Shown here piece after piece: positions 8,347-17,807 of a stretch of 64,000 bases of DNA (the first letter of the stretch is position 1; the number at the start of each line of letters is the position of its first letter). The stretch spans positions 1-64,000 of the forward strand of contig PLBE01000248.1 in NCBI GenBank assembly GCA_003134435.1, given 5' to 3'. Under the pieces are notes generated by a model. The model was not told where the DNA came from. It did not search any database and was given only the letters and a program-made list of their open reading frames with translations. A program made the translations under genes and the position numbers. Origin of the DNA: Acidobacteriaceae bacterium. Its GTDB lineage: Bacteria; Acidobacteriota; Terriglobia; Terriglobales; Acidobacteriaceae.

Positions 8347-10963
8347 TCATTCGCCAAATCTGCGGTAAAACCAGGTCTTGATCAACTGGGTCAGCACCAC
8401 ATAACAAACCAATATCACTGCCAGCAGCAACCAGTACCGGGATGGAAGTGGGACAAACCCGAGAGCACCGGCAAGGGGCGAAACTGTCAGCCCGGCGCCC
8501 ACCGCGACGATGATTATCGAAGTGAGGATGAGTGGCCAACTGGCCCAGCTCTGAATAAATGGGATTTTGTTTGTGCGGATGACGTGAATGATCAATGTCT
8601 GGGTGAAAAGTGACTCGACGAACCAGCCGGTGTGGAATAGAGCCGGGTTGTGCCAGCAATTGAACAGGTACAGCATCATGAAGAATGTCAGGTAATCGAA
8701 GATCGAGCTGATCGGCCCGATAAACAGAATAAAACGAAGGATCCCGCCAATCTCCCACTTGCGGGGCTTGGTCAGCCAGTCGGCATCCACCTCGTCGGTG
8801 GGGATTGTGGTCTGCGAGAAATCGTAGAGGAGGTTGTTGGTCAGCACCTGAATCGGCAGCATAGGGAGGAAGGGCAGGAACGCGCTGGCCCCCACGACAC
8901 TGAACATGTTGCCGAAGTTGGAGCTGGCTGCCATCTTGATGTACTTGACAATGTTGCCGAATACGCGCCGGCCTTCGAGCACCCCTTGCTCCAATATCAG
9001 AAGGCTGTTTTCCAATAGGATGATGTCGGACGACTCCTTGGCGATATCTACCGCGCTGTCCACCGAGATGCCCACATCAGCAGCCTTCAGGGCCGGAGCG
9101 TCGTTGATGCCGTCGCCCATGAATCCCAGCACGTGTCCCTTACTTTGGAGCGCGCGGATGATGTGTTCCTTGTGGGCTGGAGCCAGCCGGGCAAAGACGC
9201 TGGTCACGCTGGCAGCTTCGGCCAGCTCAGTTTCGCTCATCCCCTCAATCTGAGAGCCGAGCAAGAGGTGCTCTACCGGCATTCCCACTTCCTTGCAGAT
9301 GTAGGCGGTGATGATCTCGTTATCGCCAGTCAGGATCTTCACGTCCACGCTCAAATTGTGGAGCCGCTTCAAGGCCTCCGTGGCGCTGTCCTTTGGCGGG
9401 TCGAGGAAGGCCAGGAAACCCAGCAGGATCAGGTCTGACTCATCCTTGACCGCGTAAACGGGTTCGTCCGTCGCACCCGGCATTTGCTTATACGCCAGGG
9501 CTATCACCCTGAAGCCCTGACCGTTCAGGTCGTCCGCCAACAACCGGCGTTTGGCATCATGCTCGGGCAGGACTTCGATAACCTCTCCCTTGACTTCCAC
9601 CCGGGTGCACAAGCCGAGCACTTCTTCGACGGCACCCTTGCAGATCAATGTGTTCAAGCCGGTCTCATCTTCCACCACCACCGACATCCGGCGCCGCACG
9701 AAGTCAAACGGGATCTCATCGATCTTGCGATATTTGTCTTTCGCTTTCAGGCGTTCTGCCAGTTCCTCGTGGTCGAGAATCGCCTCGTCGAGCAGGTTCT
9801 TCAGCCCGGTATGATGGTAGCTATTGAGGTAACCATACTGCAGCACTTTCTCGCTCGGATCGCCGTGTGCGTCCAAATGCTTTTCGAGTACGATCTTGCC
9901 CTGGGTAAGGGTGCCGGTCTTGTCAGTGCACAGCACGTTCATCGCCCCGAAGTTCTGGATGGCGTTTAGACGTTTGACGATCACTTTCTTGCGCGCCATC
10001 GCTAGCGCGCCCTTGGATAGGTTGACCGTCACGATCATGGGTAGCATCTCGGGGGTGAGTCCGACTGCCACCGCCATCGCAAACAGGAAAGCTTCTAACC
10101 AGTTATGTTTGCTCAGTCCGTTAATCAGGAAGACCGCCGGAACCATCACGGCAATAAAACGGATCATCAGCCAGGTGAATCGGTTGACACCTTTATCGAA
10201 GCTGGTCAGCTGACGCTGCCCGACGATACTGGCAGCCAGCGATCCAAAGTAGGTCTTGTCTCCGGTATGGATGACCACGGCCGTCGCGGAGCCGCTCTCC
10301 ACGTTGGAGCCCAGGAAGCAAATATTGGGCAGTTCCAGCGGGTTCTGAACGTCGGCTGACGTGGCGTCGGCTTTTCTCTCCACGGGTAGGGATTCGCCGG
10401 TAAGGGCCGCCTGATTCAGAAACAAGTCTTTAGCGGAAAGCACCCGTACGTCGGCTGGGACCATATCGCCGGCGGCCAGCCGAATGATGTCGCCCGGCAC
10501 CAGCATCTTGAGTGGTACTTCGGCTTCCTTACCATCCCGCACCAACGTCGCAGTGTTGCTGACCATCGCTTTGAGCTTTTCAGTTATCGGCCCGCATCTC
10601 CTGGAAGAAACGCAAAACCACGCCCAGAACTACCATCACGAAAATCACCGCTGTTGCCCGCAGGTCACCGGTCAGAAAGGAAAGCACACCGAGCGCCGTG
10701 AGCAAGAGTACCAATGGATTCTTGACGTTACTCAGGAGCCGCATCAGCGCTGATTGACGCTTCTCGCGGGCGATCTCATTCAGCCCGTACTGCTTCAACC
10801 GGGAATCGGCTTCCGCCTGGCTCAGGCCGTCTAGTCGCGATTCAAGCTCTCTCAGGACGGTGTCGGTATCGGCGCGCGCCTTTTCCAGTAATTGATCGGA
10901 AACATGCGCTGCCTTCTCGCCCGTGAGATTACCCTGGCGCTGAGCTGGACTCATGGTGGTCAT
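8347..10963 (-). pseudogene. mgtA: Mg2+-translocating P-type ATPase, frameshifted
   Basis: Two consecutive minus-strand frames make one P-type IIIB ATPase of about 870 residues. The N-terminal frame (10963 to 10580) holds the cytoplasmic domain and first two membrane segments and stops after FFQEMRADN. The second (to 8347) resumes with EKLKAMVSNTATLVRDG, the expected continuation, and holds the phosphorylation site CTDKTGTLT, the MGDGINDAPAL hinge and the C-terminal membrane segments. All motifs are intact, so the defect is one small indel near 10575-10590: the frame passes from AAC-TGA to GAA-AAG. It may be a recent inactivation or an assembly error. The family imports Mg2+. Confidence 0.85.
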
Positions 10964-11269
10964 TGGCAAACCGATTCGCACCTCCGCTTTCTAGCAAACC
11001 GGGCCGGCGCCGATCTGTTCAACGATACGAATGACCCGCCGTCCTGGAGATGTTACCAGTACGCTGCGCTACCCGTGAGGCTACATGAAGGCAGCGTTGT
11101 GAGGTTAGCGCGACGAAGGCTAGGGGATGCCGACTGTGTCTTCGTCCCAATAGATTGGGAGCGACTGAGGTGTCTATTGGAACATGATCCGGTTTCCACC
11201 GAGCATGGTGTGAGCAATTGTGAACAGTTTTCTGAGCGGAAGTGTTGACAATTATTTTGAAGGTGAACC
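10964..11269. other. Intergenic region between mgtA and a response regulator
   Basis: The divergent promoters of the ATPase gene and the receiver gene should lie in these 306 bases. Overlapping frames on both strands lack ribosome sites and family resemblance. I do not see a Mg2+ riboswitch-like structure by eye. Confidence 0.4.
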
Positions 11270-11680
11270 ATGTCCGCGGCGGTTTATCCGGTACTCCAAA
11301 GCGCGGTCCTGCTTTGTATCGACGACAACGAAGACCTGCTGGAATGCGAGAGATCATTTCTCGAAAGCTTCGGCTATTCGGTTCTTACCGCTGAAAGCGG
11401 TGGCAAGGGATTGGAACTAGCCTCCAAGCACTGGGTTGACGTTGTAATTCTGGATTACTTCATGCCCGAAATGAACGGACAAGAGGTCGCCATTAAGATG
11501 AGGCGACTAAGGCCGGAGGCGGCAATCATCATGCTATCCGGAGCAGCGGATGTTCCCGAGCAGGCCTTGAAGTGGGTCGATGCCGTCATAGCCAAGGATC
11601 GTTTGGCCAGCCAGTTGTTGCCCACGATCACACAATTGTACGGATACGGATCAACCTCTCAGCCTTCGTGTGACGCATAA
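11270..11680 (+). CDS. Receiver-only response regulator (copy 1)
   Basis: A 136-residue CheY-like receiver without an output domain. The acidic pair is in LLCIDDNED, the phospho-acceptor Asp in VVILDYFMPEMNG, the switch Ser in IIMLSGAAD, and the conserved Lys in AVIAKDR. Such proteins pass a phosphoryl group or act by protein contact. No histidine kinase is adjacent. Copy 2 (17808-18215) shares the DYxMPEMNG signature and the LLPxIT ending, so the two probably arose by duplication. Confidence 0.85.
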   Translation: MSAAVYPVLQSAVLLCIDDNEDLLECERSFLESFGYSVLTAESGGKGLELASKHWVDVVILDYFMPEMNGQEVAIKMRRLRPEAAIIMLSGAADVPEQALKWVDAVIAKDRLASQLLPTITQLYGYGSTSQPSCDA

Positions 11681-11823
11681 AGGCGGATGGTCCGGTTATG
11701 AAGACCGTGCTACTTCCAGGGTTGAACCTGAGCGGCCGTCCCCGGTAAACGTCTGAATCGGCGTCAACACTTTGCAACAACTCACCAATTACGAACAGCA
11801 AGACAAGCAAAGGAGAAATTAAA

Positions 11824-12009
11824 ATGTCAGATCAAGAAAATCGGAACCCGCAACATAGCGATCCGCAGAAGCCCACTCCTCCGGAGCAGAAACCGGTAAT
11901 CCAGCCGAATCAGCCAGTGCAACAGAAACCGGTGGTCCCGATCGCACAGCCCAAGGTTCCGCAATCGGAACCGGAAAAACATGATCAACCGCAGAAGAAA
12001 CATGCTTAG
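11824..12009 (+). CDS. Small Pro/Gln-rich protein of unknown function
   Basis: A 61-residue protein preceded by a strong ribosome site (AAAGGAG nine bases before the ATG). It is almost all Pro, Gln, Lys and Glu, without a signal peptide or membrane segment, and ends KKHA. It is predicted disordered. I recognise no family. The good ribosome site and neighbouring stress genes support that it is translated. Confidence 0.5.
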   Translation: MSDQENRNPQHSDPQKPTPPEQKPVIQPNQPVQQKPVVPIAQPKVPQSEPEKHDQPQKKHA

Positions 12010-12199
12010 GCTGCGGTGGATTTGGAACAGGTGAAATGGAGGGCTCAGGACGGTTCGATTCACATCGAGCCGTCCTGATCAACGTGAAAGTGATTTTAGT
12101 TTCAAGTCTGCTGGGTGAACACGTGGGATACAAAGGCAACACTCTAGCCATCTCTTCATCGCCGTTTGAGATTCCATCTCGAATTCATAAAGGAGAAAT

Positions 12200-12748
12200 A
12201 TGAAAAAGCTCAGATTGTCCGTGGTTATGGTTGCGTTGCTCGCTGTCGGGATCCTGGCCGGATGCTCGCAGACGGCCACGAAGTCACCTGACGTTTCGGA
12301 CAGTATTCGCAAATCGCTCGATCAAGCCGGCTTCAAAGACGTTACCGTCAGTCAGGATCGCGACAAGGGCATCGTGACCCTCGGGGGACAAGTCGCCAGC
12401 GAGAACGACAAGTCACAAGCCGAATCGATTGCAAAGTCTCTGGCGGGCGTCCAGGTTGTCGCAGATCAAATTGCGGTGATTCCTGTAGGCGCAGAAAAAG
12501 AAGCAAAGGCCGTGAACTCCGATCTGGACCAAGGCATCGAGAAGAATCTGGACGCTGCCCTCATCCAGAACAAGTTGCATAAGAGCGTGAAATACGAAGT
12601 GAAGAACGGCGTAGTCACACTGACCGGAGAAGTGAACTCAGAAGACAAGCGCGCGCGCGCCGAGAAAGTGGCAACTGGAGTGCCCAACGTGACGCAGGTC
12701 GTGAATAATCTGCAGGTTAAGAATCAGAAAGCCAGCTCTTCGCAATAA
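12200..12748 (+). CDS. BON-domain lipoprotein
   Basis: A 182-residue protein with a lipoprotein signal peptide and lipobox ILAGC (Cys about residue 22). Two BON domains follow: about residues 30-95 (DKGIVTLGGQVASENDKSQA) and 110-175 (NGVVTLTGEVNSEDKRARAE), each with the hallmark glycine in a TLxGxV strand. BON proteins such as OsmY and DolP bind phospholipid membranes and protect the envelope under stress. A strong AAAGGAG site precedes the ATG. It is probably anchored to the periplasmic face of a membrane. Confidence 0.85.
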   Translation: MKKLRLSVVMVALLAVGILAGCSQTATKSPDVSDSIRKSLDQAGFKDVTVSQDRDKGIVTLGGQVASENDKSQAESIAKSLAGVQVVADQIAVIPVGAEKEAKAVNSDLDQGIEKNLDAALIQNKLHKSVKYEVKNGVVTLTGEVNSEDKRARAEKVATGVPNVTQVVNNLQVKNQKASSSQ

Positions 12749-12873
12749 GAGCTGCGCGGTTGATCCACTACGGAGGCTGGAGAGCGGCCGCGTCACTGGT
12801 TGCTCTCCTGCGAAGTCAGCAACAGCTGAGGTCCTGGTCGCCAGCCTGCTTTCGGTGGCCCTATAATTATTGA

Positions 12874-13104
12874 GTGGCGGATCGGATTGTATGTTCGTGC
12901 GTGACATGTCCTGGCTGTGGGGCTTGGGTTGTCGTTCAAGGAAGAGCCGCTGGACACACGCACAATGAGGGTAGGCTCAACACCACTTGTCCGGTGCAAG
13001 AGTGCGGAAAACAGTTCGTATTCGAGGGTAGTGAGACTCGGGTGTTTGAACTGCCGGTTTCCTTGTTCGAGCGCCGCCATTTCTACAGATCGGAACTGCA
13101 GTGA
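12874..13104 (+). CDS. Small cysteine-rich, zinc-ribbon-like protein
   Basis: A 76-residue frame starting with GTG. It contains VCSCVTCPGCGAW and TTCPVQECGKQF, two Cys clusters spaced like a zinc ribbon, followed by a moderately conserved-looking tail (FELPVSLFERRHFY). The repeated CPxC and the absence of stops argue for a real gene, but no clear ribosome site precedes the start and I do not recognise the family. Confidence 0.45.
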   Translation: MADRIVCSCVTCPGCGAWVVVQGRAAGHTHNEGRLNTTCPVQECGKQFVFEGSETRVFELPVSLFERRHFYRSELQ

Positions 13105-13301
13105 ACCCGATCTGCTTCCCGTAGATCCCGCCTATTATTGGAACGGAGATTTGCAGCTTTCCTGAGAAGCCCAGAGACGAGTGGACTTCAGATGGGCCCA
13201 CGTGTGTTGGAAAAACTCAAAAAGGGTTCGCGGTCTATTTCCAAGTCCGGAACCCTCATGAACGCCATCAAGATGCGTTAAGCGTGCATCGCGTGTTCGT
13301 C

Positions 13302-13382
13302 CTAGCCGCGCCAACGAGAGTATCCCCAGCCCCCGCCACCGAGCAAAAACAGCACTAAAAGAACAATCAATACGGTGTCCAT
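13302..13382 (-). CDS. Tiny hydrophobic membrane peptide (copy A)
   Basis: A 26-residue frame on the minus strand: a start Met, an all-hydrophobic helix (LIVLLVLFLL) and a GGGGWGYSRW tail. GAGG lies seven bases before the ATG. The plus-strand peptide at 17197-17283 has the same plan (LIIVLVVFLLGGGGW), which strongly supports both as real genes of one family, similar to the small DUF3309-type membrane peptides. Function is unknown; copies cluster with stress genes here. Confidence 0.7.
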   Translation of the reverse strand: MDTVLIVLLVLFLLGGGGWGYSRWRG

Positions 13383-13553
13383 TGTCGTACCTCATTTGTA
13401 AGAGGAAGCTGGACTGACCTTTGTAACGGCCATCTCATTTCTTCACTACAGCTCATGGTATAAGGGGCCAGGACGCGTGTCTGATCACATAGGACCACTT
13501 TAAGCGCTCGATTCGTAGCGCGTGTCCCTGGATTGTGAGTAGATTCGCGTGCG

Positions 13554-14876
13554 GTGATCCGTAAGGAGCTCCCGGTTCGACTTGGGAGCGGTACACACTC
13601 CGACTCTTTCGTGCCGACATCTGCCCCATCTCGATGGATGCGATTGCTGTTGAAGTCGCTTGGCCCGGGCGTTATCACTGGGGCCGCCGACGATGACCCA
13701 TCCGGCATTGCCACATATTCTGTTGCGGGCGCCCAGCTTGGAACCAAGCTCCTCTGGACCGCGCTCCTGACGTGGCCGCTGATGGCTGCGGTTCAAATGA
13801 TGTGTGCCCGCATCGGCAAGGTGACGGGACAAGGCTTGGCTGCCAATTTCAAGCGACGATTTCCACGTTGGTTGCTATTCGGGGTTGTCACGGCTCTGCT
13901 TGCGGCCAACACGATCAATATCGGAGCGGACCTCGCTGGCATGGCGGATGCGGCAGAAATGCTGTCGGGGATCAATTCGCACCTGTTTGTAGTGGGTTTC
14001 GCGCTCCTGATTTCGTGGGCGACGATCCGACTCCACTATCGCCAGATAGCAAATGTGCTCAAGTGGCTGGTGTTGGTGCTGTTCGCCTACCCGATCACCG
14101 CGTTTGTGGTTGGAGCGGACTGGGGCGGAGTGGCGCGTGCGACCTTCATTCCGTCGATGCCACACACCAGAGATGAATGGTCGACGCTGGTGGCCATTCT
14201 CGGTACCACGATCAGTCCATATCTGTTTTTCTGGCAAGCGAGTGAAGAGGTTGAAGAGGAGAAGTCGGCAGGCCAGAGTACGCTTGCTCAACGCAGAGGA
14301 GCGACGCTCAAAGAACTTGAACTGAGGAACTTTGATGTCGGCGTGGGTGCGTTTTTCTCAAACATGGTCATGTTCTTCATCATCCTGACCACTGCGATTA
14401 CCCTGAACCGCCACGGCATCACGCACATCGAGACCACTCGCCAGGCGGCCGAAGCCCTCCGGCCTCTCGCCGGCAAGTTCGCTGCGAGCCTGTTTACCGT
14501 CGGTATTGTCGGCGTCGGATTTCTTGCCATCCCAACGCTGGCGGGATCTGCGGCATACGCCTTCGCGGAGACCCTGGGGTGGCGCCAAGGACTGGACAAG
14601 AAATTGAAACAGGCACGTGCGTTTTACGCTCTCATTCTGTTCTCGACCGGCGTAGGTGTCGGACTGGACTTCGTAGGCATTAACCCTGTGAAGGCACTCT
14701 ACTGGACAGCGGTGATCAACGGATTGTTAGCCCCCTTCCTTCTCGTCGCAATCCTGGTCGTCGCCTGCGACAAGAAACTGATGCAAGGCCAACCGAGTTC
14801 ACGCTTGGGATGGATCGTCGTAGCGATTACCACAGTGGCGATGTTCGCCGCGGGCGTGGCTATGTTTGTTGTTTAG
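13554..14876 (+). CDS. NRAMP-related divalent metal transporter
   Basis: A 440-residue membrane protein with about eleven hydrophobic helices. The TM1 signature reads GVITGAADDDPSGIATYS, and the TM6 region ILGTTISPYLFFWQASEE. In canonical NRAMP Mn/Fe transporters these are DPGN and a Met-Pro-His motif; here they are DPSG and ISPY, with the metal-binding Met missing. Members with such changes include NRAMP-related Mg2+ transporters, so substrate selectivity may differ from Mn/Fe; this is inference. The start is uncertain: a GTG at 13554 gives the longest frame, and an ATG at 13638 also keeps all helices. Confidence 0.8.
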   Translation: MIRKELPVRLGSGTHSDSFVPTSAPSRWMRLLLKSLGPGVITGAADDDPSGIATYSVAGAQLGTKLLWTALLTWPLMAAVQMMCARIGKVTGQGLAANFKRRFPRWLLFGVVTALLAANTINIGADLAGMADAAEMLSGINSHLFVVGFALLISWATIRLHYRQIANVLKWLVLVLFAYPITAFVVGADWGGVARATFIPSMPHTRDEWSTLVAILGTTISPYLFFWQASEEVEEEKSAGQSTLAQRRGATLKELELRNFDVGVGAFFSNMVMFFIILTTAITLNRHGITHIETTRQAAEALRPLAGKFAASLFTVGIVGVGFLAIPTLAGSAAYAFAETLGWRQGLDKKLKQARAFYALILFSTGVGVGLDFVGINPVKALYWTAVINGLLAPFLLVAILVVACDKKLMQGQPSSRLGWIVVAITTVAMFAAGVAMFVV

Positions 14877-15059
14877 ATTGCCGATCTCGCAGCCGTCGAA
14901 CCGTCGAACTGGCGCTCGCCCGGTTTCGCCCAACCTAAATTGTCAGAACTGTGCAGTTTGGACCGGTCGAACCATTCTTTCCATGCCTATGCTGTATCTA
15001 TCGAGCCGATGAAGAGTCGTGCGAAAGTGCGACCCTCCGGCTGCGTTGGGAAAAAAGCT

Positions 15060-15353
15060 ATGATCCATCGCACCAACAAGCTGACTCCCAAACTACGTAA
15101 AGCTCCCCAACCACCCCTGTCACACGCTGGGGCGATTCCAGACTCAGACCGTGCCAAGAGACCACCGCTCTCCGAGCCCGCTGCCACTGGCCAGGAGTTG
15201 ATTCCCGGAGATCGAGTAGAGGGTCTGGGCAACTTCGGAAAGCCGACTGGAGAATTCGGCACAGTTAAGCAAGCTAACGAAGATGACGCGGTCGTCAAGT
15301 GGGATGATGACGGTCGTGTGAGGGTCCACCAACCGTCGCTCAAGAAGGCCTAG
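15060..15353 (+). CDS. Small protein with a KOW/SH3-like C-terminal domain
   Basis: About 97 residues from the ATG at 15060; the frame is open from 14940 and the start is uncertain. The N-terminal half is Pro/Lys-rich and includes DSDRAKRPPLSEP. The C-terminal 50 residues look like a small beta barrel: IPGDRVEGLGNFGKPTGEFG, then KWDDDGRVRVHQPSL. The pattern GDRVxGxGxxGxPxGExGTV with VKWDDDG is reminiscent of KOW/SH3-type domains, but no function is known. A degraded relative may lie at 20091-20277. Confidence 0.55.
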   Translation: MIHRTNKLTPKLRKAPQPPLSHAGAIPDSDRAKRPPLSEPAATGQELIPGDRVEGLGNFGKPTGEFGTVKQANEDDAVVKWDDDGRVRVHQPSLKKA

Positions 15354-15442
15354 CCCGTTTTGGCCAGGGCGATCGTATCGAATGGGATTACGGGCATTAG
15401 GTGACTTCGCCGAGCTTGAAGGAATAAAAGAGGGAAAGCTCA

Positions 15443-15856
15443 ATGCGACAAAAACTCGTGCTCTGGTTTCTGCTGGTACTTACTGGACTCGTGATTGGGT
15501 TCATCCTGCAATATTCCAGACTGCAGCGGGTACAGGAGGAACTGTCGGCCTCGACAAAACAATTGGGATCCTGCAAGTCCAGCCAACAATTGGCACAGCT
15601 TCGCGACACAACCACGATGATGTATCTGGAAGTGGTGCAGAAAAACTACGGCAAGGCCGGTGAGTATTCCGGGGAGGTTTTTGATCAAGCTCAGCGAATT
15701 GCGAGTAGCACGGAGGACCCTGCACTCCGCAACTTGCTTCGTGAAGCCCTGGTGACGCGCGATCAGATCACGGCAGACCTGGCCAAGGGAGATCCCGCCG
15801 CACTTTCAGAAATACAGCGACTCTTATCTAACCTCGAACAGACTGCGAAATATTGA
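15443..15856 (+). CDS. Membrane-anchored helical protein of unknown function
   Basis: A 137-residue protein with one N-terminal transmembrane segment (LVLWFLLVLTGLVIGFIL) and a mostly helical, charged remainder that probably lies outside the cytoplasm, with coiled-coil potential around residues 25-60. AGGGAAAG precedes the ATG. I do not recognise a family. The tail (AALSEIQRLLSNLEQTAKY) suggests a helical bundle. Confidence 0.6.
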   Translation: MRQKLVLWFLLVLTGLVIGFILQYSRLQRVQEELSASTKQLGSCKSSQQLAQLRDTTTMMYLEVVQKNYGKAGEYSGEVFDQAQRIASSTEDPALRNLLREALVTRDQITADLAKGDPAALSEIQRLLSNLEQTAKY

Positions 15857-16102
15857 CGGACTGGCTCAAGAAACCCGCGAGACATTCCGGACGGGTACAA
15901 GCGGGAGAGCGTTGATCATTTGTTCCTTTCACTGCTCCGACCCGTTCGGCCAGATGCCAAGCGCTGATTTACAACACGATCAATTCTGACCAGTTTTCCG
16001 AAGCCCGAAGTTCGATACTGGCGGTTCACAAGGTATGCCAGTTTTGGGGAACGTCGTGGATAACTTTGGTTTTACGAACATTCTTAATGCAGGGAGGTTT
16101 CA

Positions 16103-16681
16103 ATGAATCTAAATCTGCTGGATCCGAAGCTGATTGTGCTCGTCGCCGCGGTGATTGTGATCATCGCAGTGTTTGCTTGGCTGTATGTGCGAAAACGCAG
16201 GAGTACGACGGAAGAACTGCGGCAAAAGTTTGGCCCGGAGTATGACCGGGCGGTGCTTAAGCATGGTTCAGAACGAAAAGCAGAAGCGAAATTAGCCGAT
16301 CGCGAGAAGCGGGTGGAAAAGCTCAACATTCGCAATCTTGATCCGATGGAACGCCAACGTTTTTCGAAGCAATGGGAGTCCGTACAGTCTCGCTTTGTCG
16401 ATTCCCCCAAAGGGGCGGTTACAGAGGCCGATGACCTGGTCTCCTCTCTGATGAAAACTCGCGGCTATCCCGTATCCGATTTTGATCAACGTGCCGCCGA
16501 CATTTCTGTCGATCATCCCCGAGTGGTGGAGAACTACCGCTCTGCGCATGAGATTGCGCTTCGGGTTGGAAAAGACCAAGCAACAACGGAAGACCTAAGA
16601 ACGGCGATGATTCACTACCGCTCTCTATTCGAGGAGCTGGTGCAGGTACCGGCGATTGTGGAAAGGAAAGAGGTGGCGTAA
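16103..16681 (+). CDS. Membrane-anchored conserved hypothetical protein
   Basis: A 192-residue protein with an N-terminal transmembrane segment (LIVLVAAVIVIIAVFAWLYV), a basic linker, then a conserved helical module: FGPEYDRAV, FSKQWESVQSRFVDSPKGAV, DFDQRAADISVDHPRVVENY and TEDLRTAMIHYRSLFEEL. The module recurs in many soil bacteria as a hypothetical protein. The next gene carries the FVDxP and TEDLR parts without the anchor, and its ATG directly follows this gene's TAA, so the two are translationally coupled and probably act together. Confidence 0.75.
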   Translation: MNLNLLDPKLIVLVAAVIVIIAVFAWLYVRKRRSTTEELRQKFGPEYDRAVLKHGSERKAEAKLADREKRVEKLNIRNLDPMERQRFSKQWESVQSRFVDSPKGAVTEADDLVSSLMKTRGYPVSDFDQRAADISVDHPRVVENYRSAHEIALRVGKDQATTEDLRTAMIHYRSLFEELVQVPAIVERKEVA

Positions 16682-17095
16682 ATGGCTGAACTGAAGAGAA
16701 AAGAAGGAGAACTTACGACGGCCGAACTGGCGGGCTACGGCGTTGTACAAAAGCAGCCCGAGGGACCGAAGCTGGTGAAAGGCCAAGAGCCGGAAACTCT
16801 GGATAAAGCGGCTGCAGTCTCAAAGCCCATGCCCTTGTTTTCTGAATCGGAGATGGGAGATTTCCGATCGCAGTGGAGCAAGGTACAGACTGGTTTCGTG
16901 GACGAACCGCGCAGGACGGTCGAAGAAGCAGACAAGTTGGTAGCTGCGGTGATGCAGAAACTCGCGGAGGGTTTTGCCAACGAGCGATCAAGCTTGGAAA
17001 AGCAGTGGGACAGCGGTGACAACGTGTCTACCGAGGACCTGCGGCTTGCCCTGCAGCGCTATCGTTCTTTTTTTGACAGACTGCTGAAGCTGTAA
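16682..17095 (+). CDS. Soluble paralogue of the preceding membrane-anchored protein
   Basis: A 137-residue protein lacking a membrane segment. After a charged leader it has FRSQWSKVQTGFVDEPRRTV, EEADKLVAAVM and TEDLRLALQRYRSFFDRLL, matching the helical module of the upstream protein position by position. The ATG abuts the previous stop (TAAATG), so expression is coupled. The two may form a complex with one anchored and one soluble subunit. The biochemical role is unknown. Confidence 0.7.
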   Translation: MAELKRKEGELTTAELAGYGVVQKQPEGPKLVKGQEPETLDKAAAVSKPMPLFSESEMGDFRSQWSKVQTGFVDEPRRTVEEADKLVAAVMQKLAEGFANERSSLEKQWDSGDNVSTEDLRLALQRYRSFFDRLLKL

Positions 17096-17196
17096 TGACG
17101 ACGCCGCGTTCGGAAGTTGTGTTCTTTTTTGGACAGACTGCTCAACCTCGACGCGGCATACTTTTCATGAGACTTGGAATTTGGAGGACTTCAACA

Positions 17197-17283
17197 ATGA
17201 GTCTAGAGACGATTTTGATTATCGTATTGGTTGTGTTCCTACTTGGTGGAGGCGGTTGGTACTGGGGGCGCGGTCGCGGTTAA
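17197..17283 (+). CDS. Tiny hydrophobic membrane peptide (copy B)
   Basis: A 28-residue peptide: MSLETILIIVLVVFLLGGG, then GWYWGRGRG. GGAGG lies nine bases before the ATG. The frame is open from 17095, but only this C-terminal part matches the independent peptide at 13302-13382, so the short form is the gene. It is a single membrane helix with a Gly/Trp/Arg tail, similar to DUF3309-type peptides. It sits between the coupled helical-module pair and a CsbD gene. Confidence 0.7.
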   Translation: MSLETILIIVLVVFLLGGGGWYWGRGRG

Positions 17284-17470
17284 CCAGGCCTCTTCTGGAA
17301 CGGAATAGCGTTTCTGGCGGGGACCTGCCATGCAAATAGCAACCCCGCACTGTCACTGACTGGCTCGAAATCGAGTCCCATTTATTCAGAGGATGGGAAT
17401 TATGTCAGCGCGGCGAATGATGGTGCCGTTCTCTGACATAGCCAAAGATTCAACGATAAGGAGAAAACAG

Positions 17471-17650
17471 ATGAAGCCGAGTACGACGGATGAGATTAAA
17501 GGCACTGTTCATGAAGTGAAAGGCAAAGTCAAAGAGACAGCCGGCAAAGTCATGAACAATCCTAACTTAGAGGCCGAAGGCAACGCCGAAAAGAACACTG
17601 GCAAAGTTGAGAAGAAGGTCGGACAGATCGAAAAAGTGTTCGAGAAGTAG
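17471..17650 (+). CDS. CsbD-family stress protein (copy 2)
   Basis: A 59-residue protein starting MKPSTTDEIKGTVHEVKGK with an AAGGAG site nine bases before the ATG. It has the CsbD pattern: KVKETAGKVMNNPNLEAEGN followed by AEKNTGKVEKKVGQIEKV. It is shorter at the C-terminus than copy 1 (4137-4349). The upstream in-frame extension to 17393 lacks the family pattern. Same inferred role: abundant stress-induced soluble protein. Confidence 0.85.
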   Translation: MKPSTTDEIKGTVHEVKGKVKETAGKVMNNPNLEAEGNAEKNTGKVEKKVGQIEKVFEK

Positions 17651-17807
17651 ATCAGGCGGCGTCTGTCCAGAGCGTGTTCGAGAGATCGAGAGAATCAACC
17701 CTCGGTCTCCGCTCCGTATGAGCATGTCCACTGTCGCGAAAAGTGTGCAAAGTTGACCAGCCTTGGCCGGCGCACATCGGTGATCATCGTGGTGGTGTGG
17801 AGAGATC

